DNA from: Rhizopus arrhizus
Lineage: Eukaryota > Mucoromycota > Mucoromycetes > Mucorales > Rhizopodaceae
Direction: 5' to 3'
Length of the DNA: 64,000 bases
Assembly: GCA_024220505.1 (NCBI GenBank)
Contig: JAKZZE010000001.1
Span: 1,178,001 to 1,242,000 of the forward strand
Below, in pieces: positions 56,563 to 64,000 of the stretch. The position numbers and the translations under genes are program-made. Each line of letters begins with the position of its first letter. The first letter of the stretch is position 1. Under the pieces are notes generated by a model. It saw nothing but the letters and a program-made list of their open reading frames with translations, did no database searches and was not told the origin of the DNA.

Positions 56563-57370
56563 AACAAAACAACAGATGATATATAACAATAATCAACACA
56601 GAAAGAATATATATATAGACAAAAAAAAAAAAAAAAAAAAAGAAGAAGACAAGAACTTATTAAAACCAATGACCAACTCAGAAAACAAACAACAACAAGA
56701 CTCGAACGATGAATTTTTCTCTATGGAAGTAGATGTATACTTAAAAAGAGTATACATAGAACAAGGATATGAAGCTGCCATGGTCGCAACAATTGACTTC
56801 CTCAAGATGTGGGAAAGCTGCAATGTAGGGCCCAAAAACTTGACATATGAAGTGGATGGAGACATATTAACGAGAGAAGACTATGCTATTCATGTAATTG
56901 ACGGTATCAAATTATGTATACATGGAGAAGCTATGAGAAAAGAAAAACTGGAGACCTCGTGGGAAGAGGAAGACGATATGGAGCTTTTAAATAATGTGGA
57001 AGGTCTAATCAGCGAGCAGTATCAGCAATATACTACCACCATACGAGAAATAGAAGAACTTTTAATCTTAAGGGATACCTTGTGCGATACACTAGCAACT
57101 AACATAAGACATTGGGCTCATTTTCGATTTGCTAAACCAAGATCCACAAAAGAGTCAGTAGGAATATATTCAGCAATAAAGCAAACTATGTTAAAGACAA
57201 TCTTACCTGGTTACAGCTTCCATCGAGCCCTCGCTAACAAGATAAAGCAAGTAGATCCCTGGACAAGAATCGTGGGCGATTCTTCCCGTGGTGCGGGAAT
57301 CTGTAACGAAAATGGTAATAAGGATACACAGAGATTAGCCGAGTCAAGTCAGAAAGATAAAAAAAATTAA
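56534..57370 (+). CDS. ORF4, element 1: accessory protein of unknown function
   Basis: 278 aa from the ATG at 56534, or about 233 aa from 56669, which avoids the Lys-rich stretch from an A-run. Mostly helical and acidic (VDVYLKRVYIEQGYEAAMVA, TSWEEEDDMELLNNVEGLIS). Then come TLATNIRHWAHFRFAKPRST and KESVGIYSAIKQTMLKTILP. Its end (GAGICNENGN...) runs into the 3' LTR. No envelope features (signal peptide, membrane segment) and no known domain. A homologous C terminus is left in element 2, and a related reading frame stands alone at 26263-26739. Confidence 0.8.
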   Translation: MSKQRSSSYETKQQMIYNNNQHRKNIYIDKKKKKKKEEDKNLLKPMTNSENKQQQDSNDEFFSMEVDVYLKRVYIEQGYEAAMVATIDFLKMWESCNVGPKNLTYEVDGDILTREDYAIHVIDGIKLCIHGEAMRKEKLETSWEEEDDMELLNNVEGLISEQYQQYTTTIREIEELLILRDTLCDTLATNIRHWAHFRFAKPRSTKESVGIYSAIKQTMLKTILPGYSFHRALANKIKQVDPWTRIVGDSSRGAGICNENGNKDTQRLAESSQKDKKN

Positions 57371-57784
57371 AAATATAAAAAATGTTAAAAAGATAAAAAA
57401 AGTTAAAAATATAAAAAAAGTCAAAAAAATAAGAAAAGCTAAAAAGAAAACAAAAAAAAAATATTATTCATATATATATATATACCATCTTTTTGTGAAG
57501 AAATTGTCAGTCAGTTTAAATAAATCATATATTTTTACTCAATAATTAACAAACTTTAACAAGAAAGTCCCTGTTCACTTAAACTTTTTACTCTACTTTA
57601 ACTTTTATCAAGAAATATCGTATTGATCTTACATATAAGATCTGGTGGTCACTACTTATCAAGCATCTGCTTAAATTCTATATAAAACAACAACTTACAA
57701 GGCAATCACAACCTTACAATCAAGCTTTACAAGCAAACTTTACTCTATTAACTCACTTACAACAAGCCAACCTATAAAATAACA
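57302..57784 (+). repeat. element 1 3' LTR
   Basis: 483 bp, one A fewer than the 5' LTR. Directly upstream lie two small hairpins: GAATCG-TGGG-CGATTC and CCCG-TGGTG-CGGG (57269-57296). No polypurine tract is adjacent. Confidence 0.92.
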
Positions 57785-58380
57785 ACACAATGCAGCAAAC
57801 TTTTGCAGCATTTGACTTTTCTCTTTCCAACTAATTCAAATCCAGGAAAATACAAACAAATACGTATGAATACGTATGAATACAGATAAATCCAGAAAAA
57901 TACAAAAAAATACAGAATATCTACAAAATCATCAAAAACAGCATATAATCAGAAAAGCCAAAAACATATAAATAACTTCAATATTTCTTATACTTTTAAC
58001 TTACTTACTTACTTACTTCACTTTTAACTTTTGTTTTACTTCACTTATTTACTTTACTTTTTGATTATTTTAATAAATATCATACAAAGTAAATCTCTTT
58101 TGTTTTCCTTTTATTTTATCTAATATCAAGAACAAGAAGTCCCTTGAAGCAAATACACTTCATTGTAATCCCTTTTTTTTTTTATCTTTTTACTTTATTT
58201 TATTCACAACAGTTTGATCTACTTAACAAGATCTGGTGGTCACTTATTACAAGCGAACTTATATTCAAATTATTACTACTTTCGGAACCAAACTCTATAC
58301 GAAACTTTGGTCTCACATCAAGAATCTTATAAAACAAACCTATTTTATACTATATAAACCCTATAAACTCCAATCTCACA
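57785..58380 (+). repeat. element 2 5' LTR, main part
   Basis: Continues the LTR begun at 50044-50051 after the nested element (ACAC is duplicated). The first ~470 bp match the 3' LTR except for one T in a T-run; the last ~120 bp differ strongly. It contains CATATAAATA (TATA-like), an ACTT microsatellite and TGGTGGTCACTT. Confidence 0.9.
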
Positions 58381-58382
58381 TT

Positions 58383-58400
58383 TGGTGGTCACTACGAGGG
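58383..58400 (+). other. primer-binding site, element 2
   Basis: TGGTGGTCACTACGAGGG, identical to the site of element 1 and at the same 2-nt distance from the LTR end. Confidence 0.7.
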
Positions 58401-58556
58401 GAAATAAAACATCAAATCAAGAAATCAAATCAAGAAATTACTACGAGGGATCAAAATTGAAAACTACTTAAAATCTATCAAGAAATCAACAGACTTATTC
58501 AAAAAAAAAAATTACTCAAAATCGAACCAACAATCTCAAAATACTTATTAGCAGCA

Positions 58557-59831
58557 ATGACAACTACAGGACCTAACGTGTTGGCTTCAGTCAGCAACCA
58601 AAGCGTAATACAAGGTTATAGACCAAGACTCATCGAATTTTACGGATATGAAGGAGAAGATTTCCGTCATTTTCAAGAAATCCTAGACTCCTACCTTGCA
58701 GTTAACAATACGCAGGGAGAATCAAGAAAAATAGCCATTCTCAAATCACAACTAAGACGTGCTGCCAAAGTCTACTTTGAACGTGTTATTTTAAAAGAAC
58801 AACCAGAGATCAAGTATGACCAAGCAATAGAAGCACTCAAGAATCATTATATCACCCCGGAACTAATACAGAGCTACGAAATGGAATTTAATGATATGTT
58901 CCAAGGAGAACAAGAGCATCCACAAATATTTCTTGCAAGATTAAGAGAAGCAGCTGATTTGGCCAATATTGATAATGAAGCATTGATAGAAAGCAGATTC
59001 CGTGCTGGATTACTAAACGAAATAAAAAATTTCTGTATACAAAGCAGTTCCAAGAACTTTAAAGACTGGCTCACACATTCTGAAGGATGGTGGAACGCAA
59101 ATAGACCTCGTAAGATTGCCATGGTCGACAACCCCTTCATACCTCGAAACATTAACAATGCCTTGATATATCACAACGATAATGCACATGCTGGTCGATA
59201 CAACATAAATAATCATAATGTTGAGCTTGTAGATATTGATGAAAGACCTGCACAAATTTTACCAGTCAGTGATGTTCAAATATTTGGTAAATCATCAGGA
59301 AATCTAGCTACCAATACCAATGTTACAACAGGAGTTAATCGGTTGTCAACAATGGAAGTAGTAGGTTATCCTAATGACACCCAATATCATGTGAATCATT
59401 CAACTAGGTATCATCACGGTCATACTCATCTCAATAATCAACAAGAGATTCTTAATATGATTCAACAAGCTATCCGCAACGAATTGAATACACATGATCA
59501 ACATAACCGACCTTACAATCGCAATGCTCGCAACAACTATAACAATTTCAACAATTACAATCCCAACGTTAAAGACAATTATCAAAGATATAACAACAAT
59601 AATAATAGTAACCATAACTATTATAGCAATAACGGTTATAACAATAATCGAAACATCGACTACAACGGAAATAACAACTATAATGGACACAATAATAGAT
59701 TCAGAAATAACTATAATAATGGATATGAAAGATCTAATTACAACAGCCGATATCGTAATCAACCCAACAGTAATCAAAATGATGAACTTCCATTGCAACA
59801 ACCTCAACAAAATCAGCCTTCAAAAAACTAG
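58557..59831 (+). CDS. gag: Gag, element 2
   Basis: 424 aa with the same capsid pattern as element 1 (FYGYEGEDFRHFQEILDSYL, FQGEQEHPQIFLARLREAAD, SRFRAGLLNEIKNFCIQSSS). The tail is a long Asn/Tyr/Arg low-complexity region (RYNNNNNSNHNYYSNNGYNN). There is no zinc knuckle. It is clearly a different family at the DNA level. It ends with TCA AAA AAC TAG. Confidence 0.93.
   Translation: MTTTGPNVLASVSNQSVIQGYRPRLIEFYGYEGEDFRHFQEILDSYLAVNNTQGESRKIAILKSQLRRAAKVYFERVILKEQPEIKYDQAIEALKNHYITPELIQSYEMEFNDMFQGEQEHPQIFLARLREAADLANIDNEALIESRFRAGLLNEIKNFCIQSSSKNFKDWLTHSEGWWNANRPRKIAMVDNPFIPRNINNALIYHNDNAHAGRYNINNHNVELVDIDERPAQILPVSDVQIFGKSSGNLATNTNVTTGVNRLSTMEVVGYPNDTQYHVNHSTRYHHGHTHLNNQQEILNMIQQAIRNELNTHDQHNRPYNRNARNNYNNFNNYNPNVKDNYQRYNNNNNSNHNYYSNNGYNNNRNIDYNGNNNYNGHNNRFRNNYNNGYERSNYNSRYRNQPNSNQNDELPLQQPQQNQPSKN
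59822..59828 (+). promoter_or_regulatory. -1 ribosomal frameshift site (gag/pol, element 2)
   Basis: A AAA AAC directly before the gag TAG. The -1 frame continues CTA GAT GGG TCG and is open to the end of pol. Confidence 0.8.
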
Positions 59832-62800
59832 ATGGGTCGATTGTTTTTAATAACGAAAGCAATGGTCAATCGAATACCCAAAATCAAACAAAATCCATTA
59901 ACGAAACCAAACAACAATCACAAAAACAAACACAACATTTAAATGCCATCCTAACAGAAAATGAAAATAGAAACGAGAAAGAATTGTATACTGCCATCAG
60001 ACCTGATAAACCACCCGAAGTCACCAGAGCTGTTCCTTATACTAAAACACGTACCACAGCTCAAAAGAAAACAGCCAAACCAACAGTTGTTACCAAACGC
60101 GTTACTACTAGAAGTCATTTGGAAGAAATCAAACCTTCAAATAACAATCAAACACATACAAATCAAGATATAGAAATGGAAACTGATTTACCTATTGAGC
60201 CTATCAAAAAGAAACAGCCTAAAAGAACACAACCAATTCCATCCTACGATATCGCTACGGATATATTAGACCGACCTACCAACGCAACATTTAGAGACCT
60301 AATCAATGATGTCCCTAAATACCGCAGACAGTTAGCTGGTGTTTGTAGAACTAGAAGAACTGCTACTAAAAATCAAGGTTCTCAACAAACGGTTGCAATA
60401 ATTGAAGACGATGAATTTAATACCACCGCTGTATATTCAAAAACTACCATTGGAGACCATATGATTAGAACGTTAATCGACTGTGGAGCAGCAAAGACTT
60501 GTATGTCGAAAGCTTTAGCTGATAAATTAGGACTCTCTATAGACGCTGCCTCCGAAACTATATTTACTATGGGAAATGGAACAAAACAAGCAGGATTAGG
60601 AGTTATCTATGATGTACCTGTGGAAGTAAAAGAAAATATGATTATACCTTGTACAGTAGAAGTATTACCTTCATGTCCCACTCATTTCATCCTTGGAAAC
60701 AATTGGTTAATTAGAGCTAAAGCGAAGATTGATTTTAATAGTGAATCCTTAAAAGTAACATACAAGAACCAAAAAGCCGAATTGCCTATTACCTTCTTAC
60801 GCAAGCAAGAAAAAATACCAAAAATTACGACTTATACGCAAACATACAAAAATCCAGTCAGTCAAACTAATTCAAATTCAAAACATGTCCATTTTGAAGA
60901 AGAAGCCGATGAAAGCACTGAAGAGGAATACAGTACGGAGGATGAATCAATAGAACATAGTGATGAAGATATTTACAGTGCTGAAGATGAACTATCCGAC
61001 AAGGAACATCAAGAAGAAGACAATGATCAATCATTATTAGTATTGGAAAAAGAATCTGACCAAGAAATTGAGATAATAACAAATAACAATGATCAAATCA
61101 TTCGTGCTCCAAAAGAAGGGATGATCTTAAAAGCCTATACGTCAAGCACATTTCAGCTTAAAAAACCACCTGGACAGTTAAAGTCAGTCACTTATAGTTT
61201 TGAACTAACCAACCCTGACATTATTCAAGCAATGGGATATTTCGACTTAAATGCCACTATAGTATTAAACAACAAGAGCATCGAAATACATCTATACAAC
61301 CGATCAAAGAAAAACATCCACCTAAAGCCGTTTGAAAAGATAGGAAAGCTTGAGAAAATTGATTTACAAGATGAGGAAGTCATACAAGCGTATCAACTTA
61401 ACAAAGAAGCAGATTTATATACTATGGAGTATAATCAGAACTCAGAAACCGAAAGTGATAAAGAAGAAATGATAGACAAAGATTCATATGCAAAAGTAGA
61501 AGTTGGAGATATATCAAAAGAAATGAATCAGAAACTACGAAAATTGCTATATAGATTCAAGGAAATATTTGATTGGGATAATAATACCATTGGCTACACA
61601 TCAATTTTGAAGCACAAAATTATCATAGAAGAGAATACTCAGCCTATTAGTCATAGACCCTATCGACTTAGTCCTATAGAATCTGACTATTTACAAAAGG
61701 AATTGGATAAATACTGCAAGTTAGGTGTAATTGCACCATCAAACAGTCCTTGGGCTGCTCCGGTAATACTTGTTAAAAAGAAAAACGGTGAATACCGTAT
61801 GGTAATTGATTATCGCAAGTTAAACGCTGTAACAAAGAAAGATTCATACCCTTTGCCAAGAATCGACGATTTATTAGACACTTTGGGAAAAGCTAAAGTA
61901 TTTTCCGCTCTTGACATGAGAGCTGGTTTTCATCAAGTACCCTTGGAAGAGAGTAGCAAGGAATTAACAGCTTTCACCACAAAATACGGAGTATATCATT
62001 ACAACACATTGCCTATGGGATTAGTAAATTCACCCGCAACTTTCCAGCGTCTCATTGATCTCTGCTTCAGACCATTAATCAACAAATGTTTGGTAGCATA
62101 TATCGACGATCTAAATGTTTATTCAAATAACTGTCAAGAACACTTAATTCACTTAGAACAAGTTTTCAATTGTATCAAAATGGGAAACCTAAAGCTCAAC
62201 CCAGAAAAGTGCTTTTTCTTTAAAGATCATCTGAAGTTCCTTGGATACATTGTAACAAAAGAAGGAATTCAGACCGACCCAAGCAAAATAGAAAAGATAA
62301 AAAATTATCCCGTTCCCAAAACGCTCACACAAATTAGAGGATTCCTAGGTTTAGCCTCATATTACCGTAGATTTATAAAAAATTTTGCTGCAATAGCACG
62401 CCCACTACATGATCAAACCAAGACGACAAAAAGAATCCCCTGGACTAGCAAGACAACTGAATCTTTTGAATCCCTGAAAAAATTATTGACACAGGCACCA
62501 GTTTTAGCAAGGCCAGATTTCAACAAGGATTTTATACTTGTAACAGACGCTTCTAGACTAGGTCTTGGTTGCATCTTAACTCAGTTAGACGACAATGGTC
62601 ACGAGCACCCTATAATATACGCAAGCAGAAGCTTAAAGTCAAGTGAAACCAATTATGGAGTATCAAAGTTAGAATGCTTAGCCTTAATTTGGGCTATCAA
62701 ACAATTTAGACCTTATCTTCTTGGACGAAAATTCACCATTATTACAGATCATTCAGCACTAAAAGGCTTACTTAATACAACAAATCCTACTGGTATCATT

Positions 62801-62902
62801 GCAAGATGGATTACCATATTAGCAGAATATGAGTACGAAATCAAGTATCGGCCAGGCCGAGTTAATGAAAGTGCCGACTTCCTGTCAAGATTAGGCTACT
62901 AA
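59828..62902 (+). CDS. pol: Pol (protease, reverse transcriptase, RNase H), element 2
   Basis: 1,024 codons from the frameshift point. The first ATG in frame is at 60176. The peptide upstream of it (LNAILTENENRNEKELYTAI) parallels element 1 (LNAILTDKYNNKQKDLYAAI). The protease motif is TLIDCGAAKTCMSKALADKL: DCGA instead of D(S/T)GA. RT keeps VFSALDMRAGFHQVPLEE and AYIDDLNVYS. RNase H keeps FILVTDASRLGLGCIL and LECLALIWAIKQFRPYL. It ends NESADFLSRLGY-stop as in element 1. Confidence 0.92.
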   Translation, partial: LDGSIVFNNESNGQSNTQNQTKSINETKQQSQKQTQHLNAILTENENRNEKELYTAIRPDKPPEVTRAVPYTKTRTTAQKKTAKPTVVTKRVTTRSHLEEIKPSNNNQTHTNQDIEMETDLPIEPIKKKQPKRTQPIPSYDIATDILDRPTNATFRDLINDVPKYRRQLAGVCRTRRTATKNQGSQQTVAIIEDDEFNTTAVYSKTTIGDHMIRTLIDCGAAKTCMSKALADKLGLSIDAASETIFTMGNGTKQAGLGVIYDVPVEVKENMIIPCTVEVLPSCPTHFILGNNWLIRAKAKIDFNSESLKVTYKNQKAELPITFLRKQEKIPKITTYTQTYKNPVSQTNSNSKHVHFEEEADESTEEEYSTEDESIEHSDEDIYSAEDELSDKEHQEEDNDQSLLVLEKESDQEIEIITNNNDQIIRAPKEGMILKAYTSSTFQLKKPPGQLKSVTYSFELTNPDIIQAMGYFDLNATIVLNNKSIEIHLYNRSKKNIHLKPFEKIGKLEKIDLQDEEVIQAYQLNKEADLYTMEYNQNSETESDKEEMIDKDSYAKVEVGDISKEMNQKLRKLLYRFKEIFDWDNNTIGYTSILKHKIIIEENTQPISHRPYRLSPIESDYLQKELDKYCKLGVIAPSNSPWAAPVILVKKKNGEYRMVIDYRKLNAVTKKDSYPLPRIDDLLDTLGKAKVFSALDMRAGFHQVPLEESSKELTAFTTKYGVYHYNTLPMGLVNSPATFQRLIDLCFRPLINKCLVAYIDDLNVYSNNCQEHLIHLEQVFNCIKMGNLKLNPEKCFFFKDHLKFLGYIVTKEGIQTDPSKIEKIKNYPVPKTLTQIRGFLGLASYYRRFIKNFAAIARPLHDQTKTTKRIPWTSKTTESFESLKKLLTQAPVLARPDFNKDFILVTDASRLGLGCILTQLDDNGHEHPIIYASRSLKSSETNYGVSKLECLALIWAIKQFRPYLLGRKFTIITDHSALKGLLNTTNPTGIIARWITILAEYEYEIKYRPGRVNESADFLSRLGY

Positions 62903-62919
62903 AGAACAAAAGAACATCC

Positions 62920-62922
<3 letters not shown>

Positions 62923-62960
<38 letters not shown>
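62923..62960 (+). repeat. 38-nt poly(A) tract
   Basis: An uninterrupted A-run in the element 2 pol-integrase spacer, followed at once by the purine-rich ACTACAAGGAGGCTGGGAGG block. Its exact length may be unreliable in assembly. Confidence 0.8.
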
Positions 62961-62962
<2 letters not shown>

Positions 62963-63097
62963 ACAAGGAGGCTGGGAGGGTAGTTGAAACAAACAAAATA
63001 AAAAAAAAAAATTATACACACACAAACAGACAAAACCTTAATACAGAAAATTACAGAAATAGTACCACCTTAAAGCACAATAACAAAGTTACACACA

Positions 63098-63406
63098 ATG
63101 GAAGAAGAAAAAATGAAAAAGATGAAACAATATTTACTCACACTAAAAATACCTGATAACATATCAACAAAAATGATAAAGTATCTTGAAAAAGAATCAA
63201 TCAATTATACAATATATAAAGATACTTCATATCGCTACAACACATCCAATGGGATCATTCGCAAAGTAATAAAACAAGAAGACTCTTGGACCCATCTACA
63301 TGTCCCACGCCATGGAACGTTCGAGGACGAACTTTTGTCCACCCCGGGCATCTGTAACACAATGCAGCAAACTTTTGCAGCATTTGACTTTTCTCTTTCC
63401 AACTAA
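63098..63406 (+). pseudogene. deletion-fused integrase N terminus / ORF4 C terminus, element 2
   Basis: The first ~65 codons match the start of the element 1 integrase (YLTLKIPDNISTKMIKYLEK, DTSYRYNTSNGIIRKV). The frame then jumps to SWTHLHVPRHGTFEDELLST and PGICN, the counterpart of the ORF4 end in element 1 (PWTRIVGDSSRGAGICN), and runs into the LTR. The zinc finger, catalytic core and most of ORF4 are missing, roughly 1.7 kb by comparison with element 1. It is in frame but cannot be an integrase. Confidence 0.85.
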
Positions 63407-63951
63407 TTCAAATCCAGGAAAATACAAACAAATACGTATGAATACGTATGAATACAGATAAATCCAGAAAAATACAAAAAAATACAGAATATCTACAAAA
63501 TCATCAAAAACAGCATATAATCAGAAAAGCCAAAAACATATAAATAACTTCAATATTTCTTATACTTTTAACTTACTTACTTACTTACTTCACTTTTAAC
63601 TTTTGTTTTACTTCACTTATTTACTTTACTTTTTGATTATTTTAATAAATATCATACAAAGTAAATCTCTTTTGTTTTCCTTTTATTTTATCTAATATCA
63701 AGAACAAGAAGTCCCTTGAAGCAAATACACTTCATTGTAATCCCTTTTTTTTTTATCTTTTTACTTTATTTTATTCACAACAGTTTGATCTACTTAACAA
63801 GATCTGGTGGTCACTTATTACAAGCGAACTTAAATTCAAATCATTACTCTTTTTGGAATCAAATCCTACCTAAACCTTTGATATTATATCAAGACTCTCT
63901 TAAATCAAACCTATTTAACACTATAAAAACCCTGTAAAATCCAATCTCACA
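63353..63951 (+). repeat. element 2 3' LTR
   Basis: 599 bp, TGTAACAC...AATCTCACA. From about 63832 it departs from the 5' LTR and instead follows the solo LTR at 10149-10720 (CAAATCCTACCTAAACCTTT). Just upstream is GTTCG-AGGA-CGAAC, a small hairpin. The flank GTGT (63952-63955) is the target duplication. Confidence 0.9.
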
Positions 63952-64000
63952 GTGTTATTGTTTTAATCAAGTTTTGGGAAATAATCCTGCTGTAACACAA

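Larger units (their letters stand above)
50052..57784 (+). mobile_element. Ty3/gypsy-type retrotransposon, element 1 (apparently intact, nested)
   Basis: A 7,733-bp element inside the 5' LTR of element 2, after its eighth base. LTRs are 50052-50535 and 57302-57784. The 4-bp duplication ACAC flanks it (50048-50051 and 57785-57788). ORFs: gag, pol (PR-RT-RNase H) by -1 frameshift, separate integrase, and ORF4. Catalytic residues of protease, RT, RNase H and integrase are all present. The order RT-RH-INT defines the Ty3/gypsy (Metaviridae) type. No chromodomain is visible at the integrase C terminus. Confidence 0.94.
50044..63951 (+). mobile_element. Ty3/gypsy-type retrotransposon, element 2 (interrupted and internally deleted)
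   Basis: The outer element. Its 5' LTR starts TGTAACAC at 50044-50051, is interrupted by element 1, and resumes at 57785-58380. The internal region has gag and pol; the 3' LTR is 63353-63951. Its target duplication is GTGT (50040-50043 and 63952-63955). Without the nested copy it is about 6.2 kb. The integrase and most of ORF4 are deleted, so it cannot be autonomous. It inserted just downstream of U6 in the same orientation. Confidence 0.92.

Noticed and set aside
56534..57370. ORF4 as an envelope gene
   Set aside because: No signal peptide, membrane anchor or glycosylated ectodomain pattern; the protein is acidic and soluble-looking.

Overview
This is a nuclear fungal window. It is very AT-rich and gene-dense, with short introns (about 45-65 nt, GTAAG/GTAAA...TAG) that split most genes. 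The gene set (G-gamma, Zn2Cys6 regulator, CSC1 channel, PEX5, BCS1), the intron style and the repeat types suggest an early-diverging fungus, probably Mucoromycota. That assignment is inference; no rRNA or other marker is present. Most gene models below were joined by hand across introns.

Layout. 0-4.4 kb: CUE-domain protein (cut by the left edge), poly(A) polymerase, ESCRT-III Snf7 and a tiny COX14-like protein. 4.4-10.7 kb: gene-poor, holding a decayed Tc1-like transposase, a large imperfect palindrome, tRNA-Trp and a solo LTR. 11-23 kb: small unknown protein, G-protein gamma, NTAQ1-type N-terminal glutamine amidase, IMP4, an SDR, PEX5, an ABHD12-like lipase and a bZIP factor. 23-31.2 kb: a graveyard of Tc1-like fragments, tandem repeats and a gene remnant. 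31.5-49.9 kb: mitochondrial ClpP, IDH1, a fungal_trans protein without a zinc cluster, CSC1 channel, ERT1-like regulator, BCS1, an acidic small protein, a PH-domain protein, TFIIB and U6 snRNA. 50-64 kb: two nested Ty3/gypsy-type retrotransposons.

The host genes are mostly housekeeping and do not form a pathway, although several products are mitochondrial (ClpP, IDH1, BCS1, COX14-like). The most interesting material is the retrotransposon pair. Both families carry the same -1 frameshift heptamer (A AAA AAC) directly before the gag stop, and a pol frame that stays open and conserved upstream of any AUG. The integrase lies in a separate ORF behind a purine-rich spacer. The intact element has a fourth ORF of unknown function. 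All three mapped insertions have 4-bp target duplications (ACAC, GTGT, CTGC). The two primary insertions lie just downstream of RNA polymerase III genes (U6 and tRNA-Trp), and the third is nested inside an LTR. An ORF4-like reading frame also survives alone at 26.3 kb.
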